Below the pieces are notes generated by a model, which worked only from the letters and a program-made list of their open reading frames with translations, was not told the DNA's origin and made no database searches. The translations under genes were made by a program, and so were the position numbers. Shown one piece after another: positions 42,701 to 51,833 of a stretch of 64,000 nucleotides of DNA; position 1 is the stretch's first letter; each line of letters starts with the position of its first letter. Origin of the DNA: Streptomyces sp. HPF1205 (GTDB lineage: Bacteria; Actinomycetota; Actinomycetes; Streptomycetales; Streptomycetaceae); NCBI RefSeq assembly GCF_020400825.1, contig NZ_JAINVH010000012.1, positions 62,001 to 126,000 of the forward strand, given 5' to 3'.

Positions 42701-45700
42701 CTACATCGACACGAGGGAGCACCTGGGCGACATCCTCGACGCTTCCCTCGACGACGCCGGGGGTGTTCCCCGGAACATGCCCGCCCGCATCAACAAGCTT
42801 CTGGGTGACTCCGCCACCGACTTCCATATCGACCGGGTCCTGCGCGATGCCTCCCACGACCTCGATTGGATCGCGAGGCGGGAGCGCGACGTCCGGGCCG
42901 TCACGGAGGACGTGACCGAGGACTGGTTCGAGAATCTCGGGTGGGAGCGCTCGCGCTCGCGGGATGTCGTGGACCACGTACGACTGGACCTCGCCCGCGA
43001 GCTGCGCGACCTGCACGACGAGGTGTTCATCCATCAGGCCGGGCACGACACCGTGCTGGCCGCCCTGCACGACAAGTTCTCCCGTCGGGTCGTGGACGCC
43101 GCGGTGGATGCCGCCCTGCACCACGAGGTGCACGTTCCCGGGCCCGGGGAGCACACCGAGTTCAACAGCCGCGACGGGCAGAGCGCCCGCAGGCAGTGGG
43201 TGCTGCGGACCAAGCACCTGGTCGCGCAGTTCCCGGAGCGCATCGCCAAGGCGGAGTTCGTGCACTCCCAGCTTGCGGCGGAGAAGGAACATGTCGAGTT
43301 CCTGCTGTGGGAGCACCACGGTGAGGACTCACTCGGCCACCTCGGCGAGGACGGGGAGCAGCGCCTGATCGGCGGCTATCTGAAGCAGGTGCGGACCGAA
43401 GCCGAACGCCACGCCGACGCCCAGCAGTACGCCGGGCTGAAGGCCGAGGGGTCCTCGCGAGAGTGGAGCGGCATACGCGACCGGCTGCGCTCGACACTGC
43501 CCGACCGCATCAGCCACGAGCGCGACCTGCAGGAAGTGGTCAGCCGGTCCGCGGAAACGTTCGGCAGGCTCCTCGGCCGTCCCACGGACATCACCGACGT
43601 CCCGCTGCACGAGGACACCATCAGCCGGCTGGGCGACGACTTCCGTACGGAACACGTGACCCGGTTCGACAAGCTGTTCGCCCCCGAAGGGCACAGGACC
43701 GACGACTGGCTCGCGCACGAATCGCACCACGAGGACACCTTCCAGAACCACCTCGACGAGCTGCACCGTCTCGACGAGGCGTCCCGCAAGCCCGGCCACC
43801 TCGCGGAGAAGCCGGGCACCGGGCCCGCCGCGTCCGACGGGAAGGACACCCCCGCCGGCCCGGCCGCGCCCGGCGACTCGGCGGACCCCGCCGTCCCGCG
43901 GCGCGAGGACCCCGCCGCCCCGGAGCGTCCCGGCGCCCCGGCGGAACCTCACGCCCCGCGGCGCGAGGCGCCCACCGCCACCGACGGCGCCCACGCGGCT
44001 CCGCCGCGCGAACACACCGCGGAGCAGCAGCAGCTGACGGAGAACGCGCCTGCCCCGACGCACCAGCGCCCCGGCCGCTCCCCCCTGAGGACCGCGGCCG
44101 GGACCGCTGCCGAGACGACCGCCGGGACCACGGCCGACCACGCTCTCCAGGGCCATGAGCAGGAGCACGCACAGGCGCAGGCCACGTACGGTCCTTCGGA
44201 CCTGCACCGCGAGGTGCACAGCCGGCTCCCGCGGGGCGGGTACACGTTCTCCCACGCACAGGTCCACATGGCCTACGAGGAGTTGCTGCAGCAGCACCCG
44301 GCTGTCGCCGGCATGTCGATGCAGGTGAAGAGCTTCCGCGTCGCCGACGCCCTCGTGGCCTCCGCGAAGGAGGTGGTGGCTGTCGCGACGGGGCCGTTGC
44401 AGCAGCTCACGGGCCGGTACTTCGACAGCGGCGAGATCCACCAGGTCCATCAGCGGCTGGTTCGGCAGCACGGCGAGGAGTTCCTGCGGCTGCCGCCGCA
44501 GAGGCGGGCCGAGCACGTCGTCGTGGAGATCACGGACAGCCGCAGGCTCCTGCAGGACGCCGGCCGGCGGCCGGACCAGTGGGATGCCGCGCCGGCGCAC
44601 GTGGCCCACGTGCGCGACCAGCTCGTCCGGACGCATGGAACGGCGTTCCCCCAGTGGCGTCCGCAGACGCGCGCCGACGCCGCCGCCGAGACGGTGGAAC
44701 GCGGGCGGCTGCTGGACGGTGTCCGGGAGCGGCTGGGGCGGGCGGACGTCACGGCGGACCACGTGTCGTACGCGTACGCACTGGTCGTGCGGGAACACGG
44801 GCCCGAGTTCACCCGCTTGGACATCGGACATCGTGCCGAGTTCCTCGCCCAGGTCGTGCGGGCGCAACTGGACTTCACCGGCGACGTGCACCCGGCCGCC
44901 GACGCGCGGATCCACCAGGAGCCGCGGACCGCCGGCGCCGCGCACGAGCCGGACGCGCCGCGGTCCGCCACGCGGGGCCACGACCAGTCCGAGTCGTCGA
45001 AGCCGGCCAAGGGGAAAGCGGTCGCGGTGCCGCCGGAGCCGGTCAGGCGTCCGGTGGACACGGAATCGGGATTCGCCGGCATCGTCGTTCGCTGGGACAG
45101 CGAAACGGATCCCCATTTCCTGGCGACGGTCCAGGAACAGCTGCGGCTGCTGGCGAGCAAACCGGCAGGCAAGGCGCTGCTGGAGCGGATCGGCGCCGCC
45201 GCGACGACATCGAAGCTGGCCGCTTGGCAGCACGCCAAGGTCAAGATCGAGCGGATCGGCGGCGGGACGGCGGTCGGCCGGAAGCAGGGGCCGGGGTACG
45301 AGGCGCACGCGGGCAACGTCACCAAGGCGATCAACTCGGAGTGGGCGACGATGCCCGGCAAGGGCACGCTCAGCCTGGTGAGGTACAACCCGAACGCGTG
45401 GGAGACCCCCGACGGGCTGCGTCCTCCGTTCATCGGTCTGGTGCACGAGCTCATCCACGCCTACCGCAATCTCCAGGGCCTGTCGCATCGGACGGCGGCC
45501 GTGGACGAGGCCCAGGTGGTCGGCTTCGGGGAGCACGCCGACCTGGAGTTCACCGAGAACAGGATCCGTGCGGAGCACGGCCTGCCGCCGCGCCGGACGT
45601 ACGCCGGTACGGTCGGCCCCGACCTCGACGACGCCCACCTGCCCCGGACGACGGGCCGGACGGGGCCGCGGCGTGCGGGCCGGGACATCGCCAGGGGCAC

Positions 45701-48700
45701 CGGAGGGCGTGGCGCCGCCGGGCTGTTCTGGAACGCCGGCGCGGACCGGCGCGAGCTGGAGCTCAGCGAGAAGCACGGCATACGTATCGGCCCGTCGAAA
45801 CGCCTGTCGGGCGGCCACTTCAGCCACTCCGTGCTCGACCGGATCGACGCCGTCCTCAGCGACCTGCCGGCCGAACACATCCGGGACAATCCGGACCTGC
45901 GGTACATCGAGCCGGACGTCGGCAGCGGGGACGGCGCCAGCTCCTACCACCGGGAGACCAGGGGCATCGGCATGGTCCGGCCCACGGCCGTCCCGGCCTG
46001 GCTCTACTCCCGGCTCGATCGCGGGTCGGGCGCGCAGCGGTTCGTGATGGACAGGGCGGCGCTCTCCGGCTACGACGGTGTGCCCGTGGCGGAGGTCCTC
46101 GGCATCGGAGGACGCCGGCGCAATGTCATGGGCGGAGTGTCGAACGTCCTCGCGCACGGCAACCTGCTGGAGTGGACGATCCGGCACGAGATCGGTCATT
46201 CCGTCACGGAGCACAGGGCGTGGTTCTGGGCCGTGCAGCAGCAGACCGCCTTCGGCGGATGGCGGGTCCACGCGCCGGTGGGCGGGCGTGTGGAGGACGT
46301 GGCCGACGACGTCCTGCGCAAGGCGGAGATCGAGGACAAGGCCGACGTCCTGGACGAGGCGGGCCGGACGCTGTTCGACGTGCTGGCCCAGGAACTGGTC
46401 CCCTCGCGGCTGCGCGAGGAGCCGGAGCGGCTGGCCGGCCTGGCGAAGACCTTCCCGGGCGCCGACGAGCGGCTCACGGGCGGGCTGGAACGCGTCGTCG
46501 ACTTCGTCCGGCTGGCCCTCGCGCAACCGTGGACGCTCGACGACGGCGGCGCGGCCACCCTGGCCATCGGCCTGCGTGTGTACCACATCGACCAGGAGGA
46601 CAGGTGGGTCAGCTACCTGTGGGCGGAGCGGGAGCGCCACGCTGTGTCCAACTACCAGTTCTCCACGCCCCACGAGTGGTTCGCCGAAGCGTACGCGGCC
46701 TACTACGACCCGCTGCCCGGCCCGCGTGAGCGGCTGAACCCCGTCGTGCGCGAATGGTTCGAGACGGGGCTTCCGCAGCTGCTCGCCCAGGAGCGGGCTC
46801 CGGATGCCGACGCGGTGCCCACGTCGCCCGTGACGCCCGCACCGCCCTCCGCCGGGCCGGCTTCGGCCGGTGTCGTCGGCGAGCCCTTGCTGTGGGCCCC
46901 CATGATCGTCGGGCAGCGGCTGTACTCGGCCCCGGAAGGGCTCTCGATCAGGGTGCGCGGGCCCCGCAAGAGCGGCAGGGACGACCGTACTCCCAACCGG
47001 CTGACGGACGCGGCATGGCGGAAACTGCCGGAGAGCACCCGCCAGGGGCTGCGCAAGGAGCGGCTGGACGTCCCGGTGGACCCGCAGACGCTGGCGGAGA
47101 CCGACCCGGCTCTCCACAAGGGCCTCAGCAACGCCGGACGGAGCCTTGAGGGCGGCTCGATCAGCTCGACGGCCGCACGGAACGCGGTACTGGAGGCTCT
47201 CGGCAGGAAGGACCCGCTGACGCGCGACTACTGGAAGGGCCAGAGCGAGCGGGACGAGATCCTGGGCATGGTCGCGCGGGAGGAGCTGAGGGTCTTCGCG
47301 AGCAGGCCCCACACACGCGGTACCCGCGACCGGCTGGTGGAACGGGCGGTCGACGGCACGTCCGGAGTGGAGGCGCTGCGAACCCTGCTGGGCGAGTACG
47401 AGGGCGTCGTGATCGGCGAGGAGCACGAGGGGACCGCCGTGCGGCGGCTCCTGGCCGACACCATGGCGCGGCTCAAGGCCGCAGGCGTTCGTACGGTGTA
47501 CCTGGGCGGTGTCCGGGGAGACGCCTACCAGCCGCACCTCGACCGGTTTTTGGCATCGGGCACGATGTCGCCCGAACTCCACGCGCTCGCACGCAACTAC
47601 GACGAGGGCGCCGAACCCGCGGACAAGGGGCTGCTAGATCTGCTGGAGGCGGCCCGGCGGCACGACGTGCGGGTGGTGGGCGTCGACGGTTATCCGGCCC
47701 GCGAGACCGGAGGCGGTGGCGTCGCCGAGGTCCGCTTCCGCAGGGCCGCGGCCCTCAACACCTACGCGGCGGGCCTGGTGCGTCGCGACCGGCGGCGATT
47801 GCCGGACGGCACGCCCGGTGGCTACGTGGTCGTGGTCGGCGCGCAGCACACGGGGGCGCATCCCGGTCCGGAACACCAGGTGGTGGTGCACGGGCAGAAG
47901 TTCCGGCCGGGCGAGGAGTTCCCCGGCGTCGACGACCTGCTGGACATCCCGCGTGTCCTCCAGGCCCGGGACGGAAGTCTCCACTCGCGTCCGCGGAGCA
48001 GCCGGTCCGGCACGCACCCCGGTGTGGCGCGCGGCTCCCACCCGGACACCGGCATGGCGCAGCAGGACATGGCGCCGGCCGCCGAGGTCCCGGACGAGCG
48101 CGTCGACTCCGGGCGGGATCCGGTGGACGCAGCCGCCCCGGCCCTCGAACTGCCCGAGAAGTACGTGTGGATCAAGGAGGTCAACCGGCTCCGCGATCAG
48201 GGCGGTGGGTTCCGGACCAACTGCGTGCTGGCGGCCATCGCCACCGACATGTCGTTGGCGGACCCCAAGCGCGCGGTGTTCCAGGCGCCTCCTTCGGGCC
48301 CGGGCGAGCAAGGGCAGGGGCCGGCGGACGACGGCACCGGGCTGACGATCTACCTGGGCCGCTACCACGGCATGGAGCCGTATCCGGTGGACGGGCCGGC
48401 CGAGGTGATCGAGGCGATGTCGCAGGCCCCCGTGGGCGAGCGCGGCATGGTCGTCCTGGAGGGACCCGGCAGCCCGATCGCCCACGTGATCAACGTGGTG
48501 CGCGACGACGACGGCGTGGTCTTCCTCGACGGCCAGGCCGGAACCCTCGCCCCACCCCCGGCCGCCGCGGTCTCCTTCCTGCCGACCACGGGCGGCATCC
48601 CCGGATTCCCCCTGGACCAGGCAGCCCGGGCCGCCGCTCCCGCGGCGCGATCGATACCGGTCGGGGCGATCGGCACCGAGACCGAGCTCCAGTTCCCCCT

Positions 48701-51308
48701 CACGCTCGACAGGGCCGGACAGGAACGGCACGGGCCCCTCACCTACAACCGCACCCTCGCCTACTACACGTCCCTGACGCCCGAGCAGATCGACGCCCTC
48801 GACGAGAGCCGGAGGATCGGCATCCCGCAGATCAAGGTCGACACCACAACGGTGTTCCAGGGGGTGGGCGGCGTGGCCGCCATGTCGGAACCCCAGATCC
48901 GCCACATGACCGGAAAACCGTCCATCGGGCGCATGGACATAAAAATCCCCGAGCTCGTTCTTCCCCCCATGCAAACCCTGCGGGAAGAACGGAACAGATA
49001 CCCGTCCGAGCACGGCATGGCATTGCACGCGTCCGTGCGCGAAGGGTTCTCCCGCACGCACTCGGCAACCCGTCCGATGCCCCTGAGGGAAGTCCTCGGC
49101 CGCGGCTGGGTGCTCACGGACACGGGCAAGAGCGTCCTCGTGGAGAAAGCTCCCACAGGACCGCAGCACCCCGCGTACACGCAGTACACCGTCGGCGTAC
49201 CGGTGACGGGACTGAACGCGGTGCTCCACCTGGTCGAGGAACGCCTACCGGCCGAGTTCTCCGACTTCGCACCCATCCTTTCCGCCGGGCGCCGCTTCGC
49301 CGACTCCGTGACCCTCTCCTACGCCGGCGACGTGCTCGAATCGGTTGACCCCGCTCAGCTCCCGTTCCTGGGAAGCGTGGCGGGTCTGGAGGAACTGCGC
49401 GGATACGCCTGGCTGATGTTCAACCATGTCGCCGCGGTACCGGTGGCGGTGGTATACCTCGACACCATCTCCAAGGCCGTGGTTCCCGCGCTCTCCAGGG
49501 TGCCCTTCGACGAGATCCGCGATGAACTCCCCGAGGGTGTCAGGACGTTCCTCCGGTCCAGACCCGACTGGATAGAGGACAAGTTCGTCGAACACCTCGA
49601 CGAGATCCTGAAGGGGTACCGGCCTCGCGCCGATCATCAGGGCGTGGGCATGAGTGCCAGACAACTGCTCATGCCGGAATTCACGCGCGACGGAACGACC
49701 TTGCACGACTTCATCCGGTTCGCTCTCACGGGAATGACACCGGACGGCCTGACGGTCAAGCAGTCCGAGATGTTCGGCATCACGGACTTCTCCATGGACG
49801 ACAATTCCGGACGTCTCCGTACCCCGCTGGTCCTGCTGGAGCTGCGGACCTTCGGCAAGGGCCTCACAACCCAGGCGGAGATGGAGGAGTACGTCCGCGA
49901 GATCAGCGCGCTGTCCCAGGTCGCACATGCCCGAGCCGAGCGGCCGTGGGGCGTGTCGCCGTCCGCGGCCGCGGGCCTCGTGATCGAAGACCCGCTGGTC
50001 AAGTCGCTGATGGGCGTCTTCGAAACGACCGCCGAGCTGGAGCGGCAAGGGGTGGCGACGTTCTCGCCGATGGCCCGGGAGTTCCTGGCGCGTGAAGCAG
50101 GGGCCGCCGCCCGGCCGGGCGGCGCCCTCTCCCCGCAGGTCACGAACATGCTGGCCAGTTGGGAGAAGTTCTTCGCGGACCAGTTCCCGCGATGGCCCGG
50201 GTCCACGCGCGTCCCGGCCGGACTGCGCCCGACGTACAAGGCCGTGCACGAGGCCCTGCGCGGTGCCCGGAAGGCCGCGCAGCAAAAGCTCTCCCAGCCG
50301 GCCGGCCGGAATCGGCAGCTGGGCGCGCCCCTCGGGAACGTTTCCGTGCACCCGCCGCTCGTCCCGCCGGACGAGTCCGGTACGGCTCCCTTCGACGTGC
50401 CGGTCGTCTCCGCCGGGGCCGCTCAGGAGGTGCGGGACCAGTACGCGTGGCTCACCGGGGTCAACCCCCACAGGGACCAGGGCGGTGAGTTCCGGACCAA
50501 CTGCGTGCTGGCGGCCATCGCCACCGACATGTCGTTGGCGGACCCCAAGCGCGCGGTGTTCCAGGCGCCCCCTTCGGGCCCCGGTGAGGAGGGACAGGGG
50601 CCGGCGGACGACGGCACCGGGCTGACGATCTACCTGGGCCGCTACCACGGCATGGAGCCGTATCCGGTGGACGGGCCGGCCGAGGTGATCGAGGCGATGC
50701 ACCGGGCGCCCGTGGGCGAGCGCGGCATGGTCGTCGTCGAGGACACCGGCGGCGGGATCGACCACGTCATCAACGTCGTACGTGACGGCAACGGCGTGGT
50801 CTTCCTCGACGGCCAGGCCGGCGCCCTCGCGCCACTGCCCACCGGCGCGGTCTCGTTCCTGCCGACCACCGACCGCGTCCCCGGATTCCCCCTGCGGCCG
50901 GAAGCCGCGGACTCCGCCGCGACGGACGACCTACCGGCCGGGCGGCCGCTCAGGTACCGCGAACGGGTCGCGCTCGCCAAGCGGGTGTGGCGGCGGCCGG
51001 TGGCCGAGGAGGTCGCGGAGCTGGAGCGGACACTGCTGGCGGCCGGTCCCGCCTCCCGGTCGCTCGTGATGGGCGTGCGGCCCGGTCAGCACCTGTGGGT
51101 GATCAACGTCGAGGGCACGATCCGCTGGCTGGACAGAACGGGGCAGGCCGCCCAGGCGCCGACGTCGGCGGAGGGCGAGGTGGTGTCGATCGACCTCGAC
51201 GGGTCCGCCACGCTGATCAACGCGGCCCCGCAGCTCCTTCGGGCGGGCGGCGGGGCGGCGCGGTTCTGCGAGATCGGTCTCGGCGCCGACCTGAAGCACA
51301 TCGTCTGA
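39756..51308 (+). CDS. giant multidomain type VII cargo / polymorphic toxin
   Basis: 3850 residues from ATG 39756 (ribosome site GTGAGGA). Residues 1-100 are WXG100-like with Trp41-Thr-Gly43; about 100-170 is hydrophobic. Pro/Ala/Gly-rich linkers lie at about 290-745 and 1345-1480, with a charged helical region between. A zinc-protease-like module has HELIH at 1897-1901 after SLVRYNPN, resembling M91/NleD effectors. A second has HEIGH at 2144-2148 and HEWFAEAY at 2306, resembling lethal-factor proteases. A TIKI/EreA/ChaN-like module has its two GX2H motifs at 2554-2557 and 2695-2698. Two papain-fold (Tox-PL-like) modules have Cys/His/Asp at 2823/2910/2925 and 3583/3670/3685. Residues about 2970-3400 are unassigned. 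The gene probably encodes a contact or prey effector loaded by EccC. Domain names rest on motifs only. Confidence 0.85.
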   Translation: MAQFDTSQIRALGNAWLNDSHNLRGYLQTMHESVWSMSGAWTGKAGQAAQVVWNGSQTGEYNIWNEIFQAAWVAEQIGNSILDYADQVDKTVKEINKSHLIEALASIFGLILNGATLGLAGVIEELAAKVGTLASQLAADSAKFASIAAGLGEAAAFVTSAGIWGFLTLKNDIFSQILASETAHGPITIDWKGEVMNLGLGLEAGFGEHFGPKIARGDKNEKVPEVTHGGLGADVPNGVPHVDVPKFSETGPVKSAWSSTDTLVNPGTGKFTETGPATYGSDKFGASGNFVPDPAVKTDAAPGGKGDAGAPAPGDVRSAGGDPGGAAPLPGGARPAPERPAPTPGSAHGSTPDSPRPSDPAPGPGGPRSETGPQAAAGRGEMPATSGSADTAPASGTGPGKPRANLDPAPRGTRPYAHSASPAATAPPQRGDTAAGGADAHGSQPHDDVSLSPTGRPTGADAPVLASSAASHADSGTHTPATHDEGTGTARPADAGAGAPAGTSRGGQGGAGAGAVRAFHEGTGTGPVRAAGPDTGAVAGAVRAADAGAGSGAGFGGARGAGESAHGTGAVHETAGGAGASAPRPAGRFTGPEPAGGTRPGRGASPDGAGEVAAGGGAGRRPEPAPSAGASGAERPAAGGHGAPRDAARLETSASGTHEGAGRGKDVATSAFESSASAPHAAAGHDAGTPGRGHDHSMAGAAADSRPGTGAEPVRHDTASKSADAPDHGPGHHAEGSGPVGPEQKAAQWREFKDERSRHNALLLHAERHLETIHSQVDAAWARGADRFARTKQGKAHGDLGPSGDGSMDEYRERLFRENRWEQAVKDAQRNWRADFTRQFRAELETNGHISTEVHDRILHHADENAYRHLQRADQLLTFEDKFKEVLAAYKANRYGHGDDLPTFGKAPSGPGVDPKFHQAPSDYVYDKDLNTYVRDDSKVYGHRHEDGSTGLPADHPLNGKADEPVDFFRDKSHDYNALEKYYIDTREHLGDILDASLDDAGGVPRNMPARINKLLGDSATDFHIDRVLRDASHDLDWIARRERDVRAVTEDVTEDWFENLGWERSRSRDVVDHVRLDLARELRDLHDEVFIHQAGHDTVLAALHDKFSRRVVDAAVDAALHHEVHVPGPGEHTEFNSRDGQSARRQWVLRTKHLVAQFPERIAKAEFVHSQLAAEKEHVEFLLWEHHGEDSLGHLGEDGEQRLIGGYLKQVRTEAERHADAQQYAGLKAEGSSREWSGIRDRLRSTLPDRISHERDLQEVVSRSAETFGRLLGRPTDITDVPLHEDTISRLGDDFRTEHVTRFDKLFAPEGHRTDDWLAHESHHEDTFQNHLDELHRLDEASRKPGHLAEKPGTGPAASDGKDTPAGPAAPGDSADPAVPRREDPAAPERPGAPAEPHAPRREAPTATDGAHAAPPREHTAEQQQLTENAPAPTHQRPGRSPLRTAAGTAAETTAGTTADHALQGHEQEHAQAQATYGPSDLHREVHSRLPRGGYTFSHAQVHMAYEELLQQHPAVAGMSMQVKSFRVADALVASAKEVVAVATGPLQQLTGRYFDSGEIHQVHQRLVRQHGEEFLRLPPQRRAEHVVVEITDSRRLLQDAGRRPDQWDAAPAHVAHVRDQLVRTHGTAFPQWRPQTRADAAAETVERGRLLDGVRERLGRADVTADHVSYAYALVVREHGPEFTRLDIGHRAEFLAQVVRAQLDFTGDVHPAADARIHQEPRTAGAAHEPDAPRSATRGHDQSESSKPAKGKAVAVPPEPVRRPVDTESGFAGIVVRWDSETDPHFLATVQEQLRLLASKPAGKALLERIGAAATTSKLAAWQHAKVKIERIGGGTAVGRKQGPGYEAHAGNVTKAINSEWATMPGKGTLSLVRYNPNAWETPDGLRPPFIGLVHELIHAYRNLQGLSHRTAAVDEAQVVGFGEHADLEFTENRIRAEHGLPPRRTYAGTVGPDLDDAHLPRTTGRTGPRRAGRDIARGTGGRGAAGLFWNAGADRRELELSEKHGIRIGPSKRLSGGHFSHSVLDRIDAVLSDLPAEHIRDNPDLRYIEPDVGSGDGASSYHRETRGIGMVRPTAVPAWLYSRLDRGSGAQRFVMDRAALSGYDGVPVAEVLGIGGRRRNVMGGVSNVLAHGNLLEWTIRHEIGHSVTEHRAWFWAVQQQTAFGGWRVHAPVGGRVEDVADDVLRKAEIEDKADVLDEAGRTLFDVLAQELVPSRLREEPERLAGLAKTFPGADERLTGGLERVVDFVRLALAQPWTLDDGGAATLAIGLRVYHIDQEDRWVSYLWAERERHAVSNYQFSTPHEWFAEAYAAYYDPLPGPRERLNPVVREWFETGLPQLLAQERAPDADAVPTSPVTPAPPSAGPASAGVVGEPLLWAPMIVGQRLYSAPEGLSIRVRGPRKSGRDDRTPNRLTDAAWRKLPESTRQGLRKERLDVPVDPQTLAETDPALHKGLSNAGRSLEGGSISSTAARNAVLEALGRKDPLTRDYWKGQSERDEILGMVAREELRVFASRPHTRGTRDRLVERAVDGTSGVEALRTLLGEYEGVVIGEEHEGTAVRRLLADTMARLKAAGVRTVYLGGVRGDAYQPHLDRFLASGTMSPELHALARNYDEGAEPADKGLLDLLEAARRHDVRVVGVDGYPARETGGGGVAEVRFRRAAALNTYAAGLVRRDRRRLPDGTPGGYVVVVGAQHTGAHPGPEHQVVVHGQKFRPGEEFPGVDDLLDIPRVLQARDGSLHSRPRSSRSGTHPGVARGSHPDTGMAQQDMAPAAEVPDERVDSGRDPVDAAAPALELPEKYVWIKEVNRLRDQGGGFRTNCVLAAIATDMSLADPKRAVFQAPPSGPGEQGQGPADDGTGLTIYLGRYHGMEPYPVDGPAEVIEAMSQAPVGERGMVVLEGPGSPIAHVINVVRDDDGVVFLDGQAGTLAPPPAAAVSFLPTTGGIPGFPLDQAARAAAPAARSIPVGAIGTETELQFPLTLDRAGQERHGPLTYNRTLAYYTSLTPEQIDALDESRRIGIPQIKVDTTTVFQGVGGVAAMSEPQIRHMTGKPSIGRMDIKIPELVLPPMQTLREERNRYPSEHGMALHASVREGFSRTHSATRPMPLREVLGRGWVLTDTGKSVLVEKAPTGPQHPAYTQYTVGVPVTGLNAVLHLVEERLPAEFSDFAPILSAGRRFADSVTLSYAGDVLESVDPAQLPFLGSVAGLEELRGYAWLMFNHVAAVPVAVVYLDTISKAVVPALSRVPFDEIRDELPEGVRTFLRSRPDWIEDKFVEHLDEILKGYRPRADHQGVGMSARQLLMPEFTRDGTTLHDFIRFALTGMTPDGLTVKQSEMFGITDFSMDDNSGRLRTPLVLLELRTFGKGLTTQAEMEEYVREISALSQVAHARAERPWGVSPSAAAGLVIEDPLVKSLMGVFETTAELERQGVATFSPMAREFLAREAGAAARPGGALSPQVTNMLASWEKFFADQFPRWPGSTRVPAGLRPTYKAVHEALRGARKAAQQKLSQPAGRNRQLGAPLGNVSVHPPLVPPDESGTAPFDVPVVSAGAAQEVRDQYAWLTGVNPHRDQGGEFRTNCVLAAIATDMSLADPKRAVFQAPPSGPGEEGQGPADDGTGLTIYLGRYHGMEPYPVDGPAEVIEAMHRAPVGERGMVVVEDTGGGIDHVINVVRDGNGVVFLDGQAGALAPLPTGAVSFLPTTDRVPGFPLRPEAADSAATDDLPAGRPLRYRERVALAKRVWRRPVAEEVAELERTLLAAGPASRSLVMGVRPGQHLWVINVEGTIRWLDRTGQAAQAPTSAEGEVVSIDLDGSATLINAAPQLLRAGGGAARFCEIGLGADLKHIV
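48190..50890 (+). repeat. duplicated papain-fold module within the cargo gene
   Basis: Bases 48190-48610 and 50470-50890 are two copies exactly 2280 bases (760 codons) apart. Across 48211-48420 and 50491-50700 only a few bases differ, far closer than the flanks, so the duplication is recent or the copies are kept alike by gene conversion. Confidence 0.85.
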
Positions 51309-51833
51309 CGTGACCGGTCTCCCGCCGCGGGCGCCCGCGCCGACCGCCGGGTGCCGCGGGCTACCCGCCGGCCGGCGTGCCGGTTCGTACGCGCCGCACG
51401 TGTTCCTCGTGGCGGCGGGCGCCGGCGGCCCGCCCCGGAGTGGCGTCGATCGGGCCGGGCCGGCGGCGTTCCCGCGGCGCGTAGGCGAGTGCCGCGGGCC
51501 GATTGCCGCGGGGGCTCGCCGAAGGCGAGGGCGAGGCCCGGATCGGGGCCGCGGGGAATCGATCGGGTCCGGGCCCTGCCGGAATTCATCCCTTGCGGCG
51601 TGTCGGGCCGTCGTCGGGCCGCGGGCTTGCCGACGATGTCAAAAGGAACGTCTTGGGCAAAAAGTCAGAACTCGCTCCACGGCGGCTGCGTGGCCCGTCC
51701 GCCGCGGTTCACCGCGTGCGGAGCGCGGTGACGGATCGCGACGCGGAACCGGACACGGCGGGCGCGGGCGCCGGCGCCCGCCACGCGCCCAACGATCACC
51801 GAACCATCACCGCACCGGGAAGGAACCACCGCC
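51309..51833. other. gene-free region after the cargo gene
   Basis: These 525 bases hold no recognisable gene on either strand, and in particular no small immunity-protein gene. An A-rich stretch at 51636-51668 probably belongs to the promoter of the stress-protein gene. Confidence 0.5.

Noticed and set aside
43329-47582. A 1417-codon open frame antisense to the giant cargo gene
   Set aside because: It has shadow composition and lies fully opposite a gene with clear protein motifs.
27312-51308. The island as a biosynthetic gene cluster controlled by the LAL genes
   Set aside because: No polyketide, peptide-synthetase, terpene or RiPP enzymes are present; the content is clearly secretion-related.
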